The notes under the pieces are model-generated. The model ran no database searches and was not told the DNA's origin. It saw nothing but the letters and a program-made list of their open reading frames with translations. A stretch of DNA of 64,000 nucleotides. Origin: Zerene cesonia. Taxonomy: Eukaryota; Arthropoda; Insecta; Lepidoptera; Pieridae. This document shows, piece by piece, positions 45,385-58,592 of this stretch. Position 1 is the first letter of the stretch, and each line of letters begins with the position of its first letter. The stretch lies in assembly GCF_012273895.1 (NCBI RefSeq), contig NC_052130.1, positions 3,224,001-3,288,000 of the forward strand, written 5' to 3'. The position numbers and the translations under genes are program-made.

Positions 45385-45813
45385 ATTGGAATCTCGGAAT
45401 CGGCTCCAACGATTTTCATGAAATTTAGTATATAGGGGGTTTCAGGGGCAATAAATCGATCTAGCTAAGAATCTTTTTTAGAAAATGTCATATTCGTGTT
45501 TTATCGACTTAAACTTACTTTTTTAACAAATAGGCGTGTGAGTAGTCCCAATTTATTATGACTCTTCCTGACATCTATTGGCGAATAATAATACTATTTT
45601 GTGGCGAATAATTAAAGTTACAGCAGATGGCGTTGTTAAGTAACGAAGCCAATGAGTGTTTGCTTTGAGGTTAGACTAATTGTTTATATTGTTTTGTGTC
45701 TTCTTAATGCACGTGTTCACTTAAAAATGCCTAAACGATCTTGGAAAAAAACGCTTATAAACAATCTAACTTCACGAAGTTACACCGAGCAAAGCTCGGT
45801 CATCCAGGTACTA
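45385..45813 (+). mobile_element. Helitron-like element with 3' terminal hairpin
   Basis: Starts ATTGGAATCTCGGAATCGGC. Near its end is a 7-bp hairpin ACCGAGC-AAA-GCTCGGT (45784-45800), about 10 bp before a terminal CTA, the position of the hairpin in Helitrons. The opening string is a familiar lepidopteran repeat; the whole length is inferred. Confidence 0.55.
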
Positions 45814-45959
45814 TTGGTTTAAGAAGGGTTTTCCTTCTTTTTACCAGCAATGTCACCACATAATTAATTCGCATATTTTTTATATTTTTATTTTCTCATG
45901 GCCTTGGTAACGCCAGTATTATTAAAATAGTGAATTTAAATTAAATATTTATTATTTTG

Positions 45960-46380
45960 TGGTGTAATCCAACTTCCTTCCTTGCATGCGAGCACAACCA
46001 ATCACCGCACGCTTTTCAAGCACCCGCAACGTCCCTATTGGACGTAGTGACGCATATACGTCACAGTCTGCATCGATCTTCCGTGACGATCGGATCTCAA
46101 TAACCGCCGGAGTGCCTTCACGAGGCCTCTAGACATTTCGTGTATAATTCGTATATTGCCGGAGAGCCTTTATAAGGACCTCCACGAGGTTATCTAGATA
46201 TCCCAGGCATTGTGCTAGTGTAACCCCGCCATCCATTTGGTCGCGCTGAACCGTCGCGTGTGTGTGTGTGTGTAGTGATGGACTGGACCTGGTCTGCCTG
46301 GCCCAAGCTGGAGGACCCTTGACCGCGTGGTGCTGTGCCGCGTGCTTGCTTGGACGCTACTCCCTCAGACGAGGTATGTG
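45960..46380 (+). promoter_or_regulatory. GC-rich promoter-like island with possible non-coding exon
   Basis: CCAAT at 45998-46002, ATTGG at 46037-46041, a CRE-like near-palindrome GTGACGCATATACGTCAC at 46047-46064, then GC-rich sequence, a GT run (46257-46274) and a splice-donor match GAG|GTATGTG at 46374. A 14-codon ORF starts at 46278. It may be the first exon of a gene whose coding exons lie beyond the window, or part of a transposon. Confidence 0.3.
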
Positions 46381-48079
46381 CTGTGTGTTCCCGTCTTTAC
46401 CTTTTTCGCTACACCACGTAGATTAAGTTTTACAGTCCGCTTAATATCGAAATTAATATATATTGACGCGACCAGCCTTCACTTGCCAAAAGTATACCTG
46501 ATATCTTTATACAAATAAAAAGAAAAAAAGTGTATACTATCTTTATGTATTTCGAAACATATCGACAGCACACCAATACAATAAAATTTCTAAGGACTAT
46601 ATCAATTTACTTCAAGTATAACCTACTAAAGAAAAAATCTTAGGGTATCTACTATTTAGTTATGTGGTTTGAATTAAAGATAAAATTTTGTTTCTCGATA
46701 CTTTATTAAATAAATGGAAAGAGTTCGCTAGTTTGCTTGCTTGAACACGCCAATCTAAGGAACTTCTGAACCGATTTGAATGATTTGAAGAAGACAACCG
46801 TTAATGTCCGCTAAACATGGCTAACGATGGAAAAGGCAACCATGCCGGTGAAACTCCGTACTGTCTATCTTTTCCTTCTACTACACGGGAAAATCCACAG
46901 GCGGATATAAAGCGTTAAAATATTCTAGTCAACCTTACAGCAATAACGGTTTACACAAGCATCGTTTCATAAAAAGTTGTCATACCGAGTTTATAGCATT
47001 TCAGCTAACGAGGCAATATAGTCACTTTATATAATGCCATCAGCTCAACATTGTAGGAGCTTACTTGTTATTGCCTTATGCTCTTTTATGGAAATATTAC
47101 AATGTATTTAATTATAAGATACCAAATTTTATAATACTAATATACGTTGTTTTTTAATTTATCTGGTGTTTTGAATTAGTATTTATAGAATGTGTGTTCG
47201 GCCTGCGTTTATTGAAGCACTGATTTGAATCAAAATATAAAATCACAGTAACATTAAAATTAATGGTAATCTGTGCTACGTTTTAACTAGATTTTTTTTG
47301 AATGAAAAAAAAAAAATGTACATTTTAATAAATTTCATATTAATGTTTGATTCATTCTTATTAATTTTTGACTTTTTTGACCTCAAAAGCGGGTCAATGC
47401 GCCAACTTGACGCATTGATGAGTGACGTATAATGGTAAGTTTCAATAAAAAAAGGTCAGGCTATAGTCTAAGTTATAACTACTAACGAATAAAATAGCGC
47501 GTAGTATTGAAAACTCGTAATCATTGTAATTCAGTTCATTTATTGTATTTTTTCATTGATTCATTAGTTAATAGACGAATACTAGGTAATATAAGAGTAT
47601 GGTAATATTTCAAAAGCTTGTTGATTTGGAAGAGATATAACAACAAGAAGAAATGTTTATTTTTATTCGCTCCTCATTATTAATCTGAGCCTGTTAATGA
47701 ACTTAATTAAAAGTTTTACAAAGTTGTTGCGCTTTAGGTACTGAATATACAAGTAGGTAGATGGTTTTTCAAGCTGATAGTACTTTAAATAATATAAGAT
47801 AGTAAATATGCTAAATAGTATTAAAAATATTCTTACCATTTTTGAGCGAAAGATAAATTCCTTAGAGACCACAGGAATGGAAGTACTTCCTTGTTGAGAC
47901 GTCTTTTAGTTCTATGTCAAGATAAAAACATAGCTAGTTGTTACGTTACCAACATTATAAAGTAAAAGTGTATTATGATTTCAAAATGATGCATGATTTC
48001 AAAAATCAAAACAGGCTAAAGGGAAAGAAACAAGTGATTCAGTGGTTGTAGTTTTAATATTTTAATTTATAAATTCTAT

Positions 48080-48314
48080 CCTATCCTACTAATATTATAA
48101 TCCTATCCTAAAATCCTCCTAAAATTATAAATGCGAAAGTTTGAAAGGATGTGTGTTTCTTTGTTACTCTTACACGCAAACACTAATGAACCGATTGCAA
48201 CTAAATTTGGTACGTAGACAGCTGGATAGCTGGAATAACATATAGGAAACTTTTTATCCATATACTCCTACGGGATACGGAATTACGCAGGTGAAACCGC
48301 GGGGCGCAGCTAGT
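48080..48314 (+). mobile_element. Helitron-like element (Lep1-like)
   Basis: CTACTAATATTATAATCC start, AAATGCGAAAGTTTGAAAGG, GAACCGATTGCAACTAAATT, GGATACGGAATTACGCAGG and GAAACCGCGGGGCGCAGCTAGT-type end. It is nearly complete. Confidence 0.75.
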
Positions 48315-49088
48315 TTCTACAAATAAAATAGAAATATATTTTATCTCCTGATATCTTCTCTTCGTTATCTATTCGTCTAATCATCCGCTATTGATCCGAT
48401 TGAGTTCACCCGTTTTTTTTGCTTTTTTAACAAAGAGTAGTAGACCTTATACCTACCTATCTAGTCATAATTTCACAACACCAAAGTAATTTCTTTAATA
48501 ATTCCTTCGAATTGTATCCTTATTATTAATGTTAACAAAATATAAAATCAATCGTATAAAAAGCTACCTACACGCAGAACTTAAATCGCACGGCTCACGC
48601 TCAACAGCTGATCCTTCTTATCTTTCAACGTCAACATCTCGTATGCGTAATCCGATTACATTTTCGAGTGTAATGCGAGGCTTAGTCAGCGTACGAAGTT
48701 TGGAAAACGTCGATTGATGTGAAATAATAAGTGACCTGCGACCTCTTTATAATCTGAGCCTGTGAATTTGTTGGTCGGTAGATACTATCTCAGGATTGGA
48801 GAAGCGTTTTGTATCATTCAATTATTAACAGGATGTTTATGATAAAACAATTGTAAGATTAAATACATACCTATCCCTAGTAAGTGTTCAAACACTTCAA
48901 AAACTTAGCACAGTACCTTGATCAATATTTTGACCAGTGAAAGGAATTACTTAATAATTGTGAATCTTCATTCTGGATTACTCAAATATTTTCGCGTATA
49001 TTTCACTACCAACACTTTATAATTCAGTTTATTACAAAAAGTACAAAATATTATTTCGGAATATCATTATCAAGTTTCGTTCATACTC

Positions 49089-49292
49089 GCTGCGCCCCGC
49101 GGATTCACCCGCATAAGTCCGTATCCCGTAGGAATAGCGGGATAAAAAAAAATTGCCTATATGTTATTCCAGTTGTCCAGCTATCTACGTACCAAATTTC
49201 ATTGCAATTGGTTCAGTAGTTTTTACGTGAAAGAGTAACAAACATCCATACATCCATACTTACAAACTTTCGCATTTATAACATTAGTAGGA
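49089..49292 (-). mobile_element. Helitron-like element (Lep1-like)
   Basis: Reverse-strand sister of 48080, from CTACTAATGTTATAAATGCG to a CCGCGGGGCGCAGC end. Confidence 0.75.
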
Positions 49293-49331
49293 GCATTTCC
49301 TAATTTTTAAAGAAAATCTATGTCTGTTATT

Positions 49332-49400
49332 GCCTGGTCTTGAACCCTCGACTTATCGATTTTTAGTTAGAAGTTCTCACCACTGAGCCATCTCTGCTTT
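49332..49400 (-). mobile_element. SINE family A head fragment
   Basis: The minus strand carries TGGCTCAGTGGTGAGAAC (A box) and AGGGTTCAAGACC (B box), about 40 bp downstream of the Helitron at 49089. Confidence 0.65.
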
Positions 49401-51787
49401 ACTAGGTTAACTATATCTACTATTTATGAATATTAAAGTATTGTATTAACAGATGCCCCAAAAGGACGAGTTATAAAACTTTTCACTATGGTTTCTTTGT
49501 CAAAGTTTTACATAAAATCTACTGAATCCATGTTGTTATCCACTTTGAAAGGGAACTTTTAATGGATAAAAGTTCTTTTCAAACCTAAGTTACCTGGTAA
49601 TATAATAAACCAACCTTAACTACATTCAAAACTATTACGATTAAATTTTAGTCGGCCTATCTGAATACAATTTCAGTGACTTTCAGTTAATATAAATTGT
49701 AACTGGTAAATGATAAGGGCTCTGTAAGCACCTAAGGTCACGGCAGTAAATCCAATCCCGAGTTATAGTTGTAATGGTTATTCCAAGAACAATCTAATGT
49801 TTGAGTCCGATGGAAATCGAGTTTATGGCTTAAAGAAGCCTACACACTAAATTGCAACTGTAATAATTAAATTATTAAATTACATTAAATTTAAATTAAA
49901 TGTAAAACATTAAATTTAAAAGAAAAAACACAAATATCGAATCCGAATGCAAATATAACTTTGTCTGTCTGTTCCTCTCTTTCTCACGCCTAAACCGCTG
50001 AATTGATTTTGATAAAACTTAGCACAGTTATACTTTGAGATCCGAGAAAGGACATGGAACAGTTATTACTTTGGAATTCCCCGGGGAATGGAAACCACGC
50101 GCGGAAAACCCCGGACTCTCTTCCTTTGAATACGCAGGAAATTCCGAGGGCGGAAGGCTATTTTAAATAAGGCTTGGAAATCACTATCACTGTTTAATAT
50201 GTGGAAAGTTAATAAATATTGACTTTATTAAACATATCATTAGTAACCTATGTTTTGCATAAAGAATTAGCACATACTATGTAACAATGCTGACTTTGTG
50301 ACAAATTTAAAGTAGCATAACTGTGCATTTACAGTGCGAATGCATCTTATATGAGTTAGCATACGAGAGTATAATTATAGATTAAAGAAATAATAAAAAC
50401 CCGTGACACAACACGGCTAAACTGCGATCTGTTTAATTAAACCATGAGAACTGTATATGTACACACATGGTAAATATTCCCGCCAAAACGGTAAGCGTAG
50501 TATTATATTATCTGTGGTACTGCGTAGTGTGGAGGTTTGCTAATGTTTTCGCAAAACTGTACAACCGCAGTTTTGTTGAGATTGTTCAATTTAGATTGGT
50601 ATCATCTGTTCTGTGTTTATTTAGTATTTCGTTCGCTTTTACGAGTTACTCTATGTATTTGGTTATATGCTTGAGTTGCATGTTGTAATTTACTCGATAA
50701 ACGTGTATTTAAATGAAAAACTATAGTATTACATTACATATTTATTCATACTTCCATATCGAAATGACGTTATCGTTCGTCGTGGTCTGGCGAAGAATTC
50801 TATCCTAAGCTTTTTAAAATTTAAGAAATAATAATAATTCAATCTAAAAAGAAATTTCTAAAAGAAGTGAGCCCAATTCAAGGATTATTTATATTTTATG
50901 AAGTATTCCACACATGTTTCGGTTAGCAATAAAGCATTAAAACAATTTCTTCTGTTTTGTAATATTAGCACAGAAAACAAAATACTATATATACTATATT
51001 AGTATAAATTAGGCTTCAATATCCTATACATTATTATTAACGCTAACATAGAAGGAGTAACTTTGCCAACCCTAAGGTTTAATATATTGTCTGCTCGTAT
51101 GTACGATATTTTAATATATTAAAGGGTATACTGAATAAGTAAATATCCTTCAGCCGAAGCAAGCAGATGAGACCACTTTCATACACATATTGATAATATT
51201 ACTCGACGTAGCTTAGCATGTTAGAAATTTTAAACCAGATGGTTTTAGTTAGCTAATTGACTGTGTAAAATTTAATCTTTTTAACAGGGTTATCGTCAAT
51301 ACACGTACCAAAACATATGATTATAATTATCGTTTATCAGTCAAAAGTGCTCAAATTTTCATACCTTTTAACTATTACCTTACTTTCAATAAAATAAACA
51401 TCTTTCAATCTTTAAATTAGATCTCGACAGAGACTTTTTTTTAATACTACAACAAACATTTCAGACAAAAACATATATTTAGCCATTACGTCACTTAAGA
51501 GTAAGTTATTTATCTGATACCTAATTAAGATAAACACTGACATTCCTGACCTGTTTAATATTAATTTTACTGTCTAAGATTTATTTAGGACGTGAATATC
51601 TTCATATATTTGTTTGGGACTATTGATTTATATTCGTTGTTGATATACTAAAATGGTTGTGTTGTCTTTATTATTGTTATGATTTAGGTACTACGGTTGC
51701 GTAGCGATATATATATTTATAACCGTTTATTTTTATATTTAAAAAATGGACCCATTTACAAGTATGATCTATACTGTGATCTTATGA

Positions 51788-51906
51788 AGCTGAAGAGTTT
51801 TTTTGAACGCACTAATATCAGGAACTACTGATTCGATTTTAAAAATTCTTTCAGCGTTAGATAGTCCGATTATTGAGGAAGGCTTTAGGCTATGTACCAC
51901 GGGAGA
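51788..51906 (+). mobile_element. Helitron-like fragment
   Basis: AGCTGAAGAGTTTTTTTGAA, GATTCGATTTTAAAAATTC, ATTGAGGAAGGCTTTAGGC and TGTACCACGGGAGAAGCC, then broken. Confidence 0.55.
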
Positions 51907-52278
51907 AGCCGGTTTGATCAGTTAGTTATTTATCAGGATACTTGATAATCTGACTTCTTTGTAGTATAAATAATGCTATATGAAAACCTTTTAAGGTTAT
52001 GTGATATTCTAATGTATTCGTTGTAAAAATGACAAATGTAATAGGTATTTTTACAATCACAATTATTCTCGAGTATTTGCCATTTATCCATAACCTTTTA
52101 CAAAACCTTTTTTTGTATTTATGCATATTATCAAGTGACATGAATTTGAATCTATTTTTCCACTATATTATATGGTATACAATTCCATAATTCCATACAA
52201 TTCCATATATTCTTTTAAATATATATCTACTAATTAAATAATTTTCATAAGCTTCACTTTATTGGACAGCACTAACCT

Positions 52279-52480
52279 TAGAAATTAAAGATTTTAACGG
52301 ATTTTAAACGCGACTTATTCATTATATTATTAACCCGACGTTTCGAACACTTTACATCGAGCGTGGTCACGGGGAGACACGGGTTAATATAATGAATAAA
52401 TCGCGTTTAAATTCCGTTAAAAAATCTTGAGATTCCTAAATTTATAAAACTCGCGTAAAATCAAACGCAAGAAAATACTA
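52279..52480. repeat. GACGTTTCGAA fold-back family, copy 3
   Basis: TTAACGGATTTTAAACGCGA, CCGACGTTTCGAACAC, GAGCGTGGTCACGGGGAGAC and an inverted right end AAATCGCGTTTAAATTCCGT. Confidence 0.65.
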
Positions 52481-53094
52481 TGTTGACCAGCACTTAACCT
52501 ATTAGATGGTGCGAAATGATCGAAAACTCAAAACAAACGAGAGCTTGATAACTTTCAGAGCCATGTTTAATGAAAGTCGTTAAAATGGTTTGGGGAATTA
52601 ATTCGCGTCGTATAACACAAAATTCATTAGGAGTTTTTCAATTCAGTCATTGAAACAACTTCGCGCCCTTCAAATAAAATAAAAAAGTTTTTACAATAGC
52701 ACTTAAAGCCCAAGAGGGTCAGAGTAAAGGGCTAGTTCACATTGTACGAATACTCCTTGTATTATCAACCCGCTTTCACCTCCAACAAGTATAAATGATA
52801 AGAGTAACGTAAAGAAAATAAATAAGTGTAAAATCTCACATTTCGCTGATCCTTTTTTCATTGTAATATACGTGTAGAAAAAGTTGACAACATACTTGAC
52901 ACTGGCAAATAGATATATTTTCTTGGAGCGAAGAAAAAAAAAGTTAACGGCATTGTTTGAATAAAAAATTGATTAAGTAGGTGCAGTCTATGGACTCTGG
53001 TTTGACCAGACTTGGACCTCTGAAGAGGTCTGGGTAAGCATCTTACGTACTCTGTGTCTCTAAAAGTGAAAGCTAGAATAATTTTCGTATATTA

Positions 53095-53335
53095 TTTACA
53101 CCCGTTACGTTAACGCTAATTTCCTCGTTTACAAAAAAACTAAATCGACAAAAAAAAGTCACCACTAGATCAGATTTAAATCGAACCACACGGGCCTCCC
53201 GTATTTATATTAGCTTTCAAATAAAAAAAAAGTCGGTTTCCCCATTCGAAAGTTCTGAGTTAACAAAGCCAAAAATATTATAAAGGGAGTTGATAACCTC
53301 ATCCTTCTTTTGAAGTCGGTTGAAAAAAGTGTAGT
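53095..53335 (+). repeat. Common lepidopteran repeat tail
   Basis: Contains AGTCGGTTTCCCCATTCGAA, AGTTCTGAGTTAACAAAGCC and ends TTTGAAGTCGGTTGAAAAA, strings I recognise as a dispersed lepidopteran repeat. The class is not certain. Confidence 0.45.
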
Positions 53336-53529
53336 CTTAAACTAGGCTCTTCATTTATGTGTAAAAAACAATGATGTTATTTAAAAACGTGATCAATCGA
53401 ATTCCAGACATTTACGTCCGTATTTGATCCTTTCATAGGCAGACATGATCAAATTCCATTATCAGAACAATAGGGTGCCTGGAGGGATAGCCCATTGATA
53501 ATAATAAGGGATATTGTCATCGTCCTATA

Positions 53530-53770
53530 TCTCTCGAATTAATACCGACTATAAAATCAGATTCAACAATTCCCTCACGTAGGTATATACGAGTATATAT
53601 GCCGAGGGGGTCACTGACGAATTCTAACAAATACCCGTGGCCCCTTGTGCCTGCCTTCACTTGTGCGGCTCGACGGAACACAGTGGGGTTTTTGTCGGTA
53701 GGAATCTGACATAACCCACGACCACTTCCTCGGGTGCCGTGGGTATCTATGCAAAATTTCCCCACTATAA
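53530..53770 (-). repeat. GC-rich dispersed repeat
   Basis: The minus strand holds GTGGTCGTGGGTTATGTCAG, CCGACAAAAACCCCACTGTG and GGGGCCACGGGTATTTGTTA, typical of a repeat seen across Lepidoptera. The 109-codon ORF here (53517-53846) belongs to it. Confidence 0.45.
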
Positions 53771-53996
53771 AGAAAGGTATATACATCACTGAATTTAAAT
53801 ATATATATCCCATAATATATGAATAATGAACTTTTCTGCTATGCATAGTGATGTAGACCCTGAAGCCAATGTAAATGCAAATTACCTTAATATTGACTGG
53901 ATATAATGAAATACTGTTGCATTGACAGCTTCATTAATAAACAATAATACCAAGTTCAGTGTCATTTGTTAATTATAAATTTAAAAACTTACAATG

Positions 53997-54318
53997 CGTA
54001 AGTAATATTGTGGGAGTCGAGCGCGCTTCGGCACGAATTGGGCCAGCTCGCACCGGGGAAGTACCACACCCCCACAGGAAACCGGCGTAAAATAATAGTA
54101 TAAATATTGTGTTTCGTACGGTGAATGTGGGAGCCGGAGGCCCGTTTCCTTTTTCGTCCATTCCTTCTATCCAGTCATCATTACTTTCCTTATCCACTAC
54201 CCCTTAAAAGCGGGTAGCGCATTCGCAGAGGCAATATAACTATGCGAATGTTTATGGGCGGTGGTGATCGCTTACCATCAGGTGAACCGCCAGATCAGTT
54301 GTCCGCTCTGACATAAAA
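53997..54318 (+). mobile_element. SINE/LINE-tail element (family C)
   Basis: GCTCGCACCGGGGAAGTACC, ACACCCCCACAGGAAACCGG, then GGCGGTGGTGATCGCTTACC and ATCAGGTGAACCGCC with a short A-rich end. Related copies are at 57530, 62404 and 63915. Confidence 0.55.
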
Positions 54319-55257
54319 AAGCATTATTTTTGTTACAGATTAATTATTATATAAAGTAACATGGATTAGTGGGTATTAACGTTTATTTCGTTTTAGTAAA
54401 AAGCTTTATAGCACAAAGCTTTTTAGTTAAACAGAAAAATGTTCTGCTATAACACAAATTTGGTACTTAAACATACAGCTACGTTTAATTTCATTTAACA
54501 AGCGGGAATTATCTCGAATGTATTAAAACGAAATATTGCCGACGTGGCATGATGCCAAAATGTTTCCCACATCAGCATAATATGTTAGGGAATAAATTAA
54601 TGGATTTGGTATTGTGACGACCACATGCTTACATTATTATATATTGTTAAGTGTAAAGCTAATCACTAGTATAAAACAAAGTGACTTTCTCTATCTGTCC
54701 CTATGTGTGCTCAAATCTTAAAAATATTGGAGGTCCATATCCTATTCCTTACCCTTCCCAGTCCTTTCCTTTATTCCTCTCGTCAATGCTGTCTTCATCG
54801 CTTTCTAACCTTATGTCGGCCATTTGTGGAACCGTAAGGTCTGCATATAATAAAGTGGTGTTAGTTATAATATTTATACTCAAGAACGCGTTAATCGATT
54901 TGAAAGAAAGAAAGAAAGAACAATTTATTTGGCGGAAAATTGGTGGAGAGGTTGCTTAGAACCAGGAGTCAGACATAGAATAGTTTTTATCATAGGAACG
55001 GGAACCATGCGAGGAAAAGCCCTGGTCTATCTATCCTGCGACTACGTAGGCGAAGGTTAGGTGAGGAATCAAATCAATTCAAAAATCTCTCGATCTCGAT
55101 GATTCATTATTAAATTAATATAAGGATAATTTAGTCACAGCACCCAGTTTTTTTGCCATTCGTATTGGAAGATAGTAGACATAACAAATTTTGTATAAGC
55201 TACATTTGTCATTTACATTATCAATTAACGATACTCCAATAAATTGCAAAGAAATAG

Positions 55258-55470
55258 TGATTTTCTTGTGTTTGATTTTACGCTAGCATTATATACTAAT
55301 AAATTGAAGACTTTTAAAGGGAGACAGTCTCCCGTGACCATGTTCCATGTGACCACGTGACCATGCTCGCTGTAAAGTATTCCAAGCCTCCAAGTTAAAT
55401 AATATGAATAATATGATGAATAAATCGCGTTTAAAATCCGTTAAAAACTCTCCAATTTCTAAAAGAAATT
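55258..55470. repeat. GACGTTTCGAA fold-back family, copy 4 (worn)
   Basis: TTTTCTTGTGTTTGATTTTA, GTGACCATGCTCGCTGTAAA and AAATCGCGTTTAAAATCCGT are retained; the core is rearranged, with a small internal repeat of GTGACCA. Confidence 0.55.
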
Positions 55471-57529
55471 GTGAGATTTAGCAAAGAGTAAGTAGAGTTC
55501 TCAACTATAGTACTCAACTATTATTGGTAAAATAACAGTGGACAGTGGTTCAGAAATTTAAGATTATTAAATCCTACCTCTACTTAATCGCTTATGTTCA
55601 CTGTCGGATTTCGACTGACATTTTCCTTGAGGTAGCTAGTTACGGCTTAACGCTATTACTTGTAATGGAAGTTCTACACATCTAGAAACTTCGATGCCAA
55701 TCTTGTTTTAGGATAATAAGAGATTATATCATTTAATGTGGAAAGATTTGTTTTTAGATCTGACACCAACAAAGTAATTTTCCGACTAAGTTGACGAGTT
55801 GTTATTATTTAATTTCAACGTATTCAGACAAACTCAAACATTTGTTTATTTTAAGCATCTTTTTGAAACGCTTTTTAACCATTTATATCCCAAGAACTGT
55901 GCTGCTGTAGATGACATTGCTGAGTTATTGAGTGAAATCTTTTTAAGCGCCGCATATACTTTTATAAATTTAAAGCTGAAAGTACCCACTTTTTATGTGA
56001 AATATTATATTATCTGTGCTATGGTAAATGTATTCATGAAAATGTTGTTCATGTCTTCTTGACGAAAAGAGAAAAAGTTGTTCTTTATACAAACTTTCAT
56101 AGGTTATTTAAAAACCTTATTTTTACATTACAGGTAGGCAATTTGTTACACTCTTTGTCTATCTAACTCGTTGTCCACGTAAGTATCAGTGGGATTTTTA
56201 ATATTAGCTATTTATATTAAGTAAAATAAATTGGACCAAAAGCTCGATTATGGTATGTCTCGATTGAAACAATCGAAGTGAATGTATATTGACTAGCCTG
56301 TTGTAAATAGAGAAACTCGTAAAATGATACAAAACAAAACAGAACCACAACTTTTTCCAAATCAGTTTATAACATATCTAAATAAAATGATAAAATTTCA
56401 TCACTAGAAACTCCCTTAACGTATGTATTCGTATGAGTACTTATCATATATATCCATGTAACGATTAACTGTTCGCATTGTAAGATCGATTTCAAGTTGT
56501 GGGTTCCATTGCACGATTGGAGACCATGCTACAGCATCGTTAAAGCCTTTGAATCTATCGTGTATTTCGATGCAAATACGCAGTACAATTTAGATAGAAT
56601 TTCCGATCCTTGTGAATTGTTATTTTATTCGTAGCTAGTGAATCGATTTCAATACGGCATATTGAATTGGTTTGTGAACTGTCTGTGTAGCTTGTTTTTT
56701 TTCGTTTTCAATTGATTTCAGTTATGGTATTGCCATAAATGGAAAACAGATCCTAGGTGATTTTAGGATGAATAAAATTAAAGGTTCATAATTGAATGTT
56801 TAGCAATGATAACAATCAGAAAGGTGACCTTTAAGAGCTCTTTAGGAGGGTTCGTGAAGTTTTTTACCGAAATTGTTGACGTTTCTATTATTTTTTATGT
56901 GAACAACGTGTGATGAAGAAATGTTATATCCAAACCCAAACATAGAATTCGTTATAGTTTTTTCGTAGAGTGTATCATAAAATGTATAGATTGTGGGATA
57001 ACTTGCTTCGCTTTTTTCACTACATCCTCAAAAGAACTTTGAAAGAACTATAAGATCCAAGAAACGGTGGTGCATGAAGAACTAATATTTGCGTAAATAT
57101 AATCTACATTTAGTATATTGCTTTCCATAGGGATGATATAGTTACTAAAGACGTCTAAAAAGTCGTCTCTTTTCTAAAAATTGGTTAAGCAAAAGAAAAT
57201 ATTTACCCATCCGGGAGTTTTTGTTAATTTCCCGTCTTCTTCAAGCGATGTTAATAAGTGGTTCTCGCCGTAACGCCTTAATTATGAACGCTTCTACTAA
57301 CTTGATAATGAAAGAGGCCAGAAGTTTGTTTGTACTAGTTAAATGATTTAATTTGACTCTTAGATTAAAGAGATTTGGTAACGAAGGAAAAATAAGCGGA
57401 TGGAAGTGGTGTTTTGTAATGGGATTTCTTAATCCATTTATCGTTGTTGTTCAAAATACGAAGTCAATCAGTTTTGTTTGACGTAGACGGTATATAATAA
57501 TGCTTTATACTTCTTAGCTTTATACTTCT

Positions 57530-57760
57530 TAATTGTGCCAGCTCGCACAGCAGAAGGTAGGTACCACACATCCACATTAGATCGGCGTCAAATATTAGCA
57601 TGCGAATGTTATTTGTTTTTGGTGCAGTGAGTCCTTTTCCTCGACCTTCTCAGTAAATTCCTTTATTCTCGTCTCGAAACCTTTTCTTATCCCTTATCTC
57701 TTAAATGCGTGCAACGCATTTTCAGAGGCTTTACGTATCATCGTCAAATCACCAGGAGGC
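57530..57760 (+). mobile_element. Family C element, diverged
   Basis: GCCAGCTCGCACAGCAGAAGG, GTACCACACATCCACATTAG, AACGCATTTTCAGAGGCTTT and CACCAGGAGGCC parallel 53997. Confidence 0.5.
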
Positions 57761-58292
57761 CAAGTCTGCTATTTTAGAAAGCGAACTCTTTTTATTTAAC
57801 TTTGCGGACTATTCGGTGAGTATTCTATGTCCTATCTGATAGAGACTTTCACACCAGGAAACGAATACAGATGACAGGACCTTTCGGTTTAACGTTTTGT
57901 TTCTAAAATAAAATAAGAGATTAATAGCTCAATAAAGTTCTAAATTGAATAACAAGTCTTGTCCGATAGTTGTTAGTTAATTTTATAACACTATATTACG
58001 GACGAATAGGGAAAGTTAGTAATTTCGTGACACACTTATTATTAAAATGCTGTATCATCCTGCATAATTGTTAAGAGTTTCGTATTCAGCTGCCACGAAA
58101 TATGTAACAAGCGAAGCGAATGCTTTAATCTGGTGCATAATGCTTCTGAATGGAGCCTTGAGTTATTACTATCATTTTACTGTGCAAGCGGTTTATGAAA
58201 CTTGACAAGAAAATGTTTTCATTTTCATTTTATAATTGAATGATGTTATTTAAAAATTGTAAAATAAAAATTGCTTATTATTAAAATTGAAA

Positions 58293-58592
58293 GCAGTGGT
58301 GGCTCAGTGGTGAGAACCTCGGACTTCAAGATCGATAAGTCGGGGTTCGAGACCGGGCGAGCGTGCAAGAAATAAATTGATTTTTCAATTTATCTGCACA
58401 TGTGGATAACATCGCCACTGCTTAAAACGGTGAAGGCAAAAAATCGTGAGGAAAACGGCATGTCCGAGAATCAAAAAAGTTCGACGACATGTGACATCTG
58501 CCAACCCGCACTTGGCCAGCGTGGTGGATTACGGCCTGAACCCTCATAGGAGGCCAGCAGTGGGAATATATATGGGCTGATGATGATGATTA
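58293..58592 (+). mobile_element. Full-length tRNA-derived SINE (family A)
   Basis: A box TGGCTCAGTGG at 58300-58310 and B box GGTTCGAGACC at 58344-58354 form an intact internal RNA polymerase III promoter. A body of about 220 bp ends in a (TGATGA)n tail. Other copies or pieces are at 5848, 24976, 44521 and 49332. Confidence 0.85.

Noticed and set aside
47393..47420. Hairpin TCAATGCG...CGCATTGA
   Set aside because: Short 8-bp stem in isolation; expected by chance in 64 kb.
50467..50688. 73-codon hydrophobic ORF
   Set aside because: No family similarity, no splice or promoter support; AT-rich DNA often gives such frames.
53517..53846. 109-codon ORF on the minus strand
   Set aside because: It is contained in a dispersed GC-rich repeat.
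58293..58360. A true tRNA gene
   Set aside because: A and B boxes are present but the sequence cannot form the cloverleaf and continues into a SINE body.
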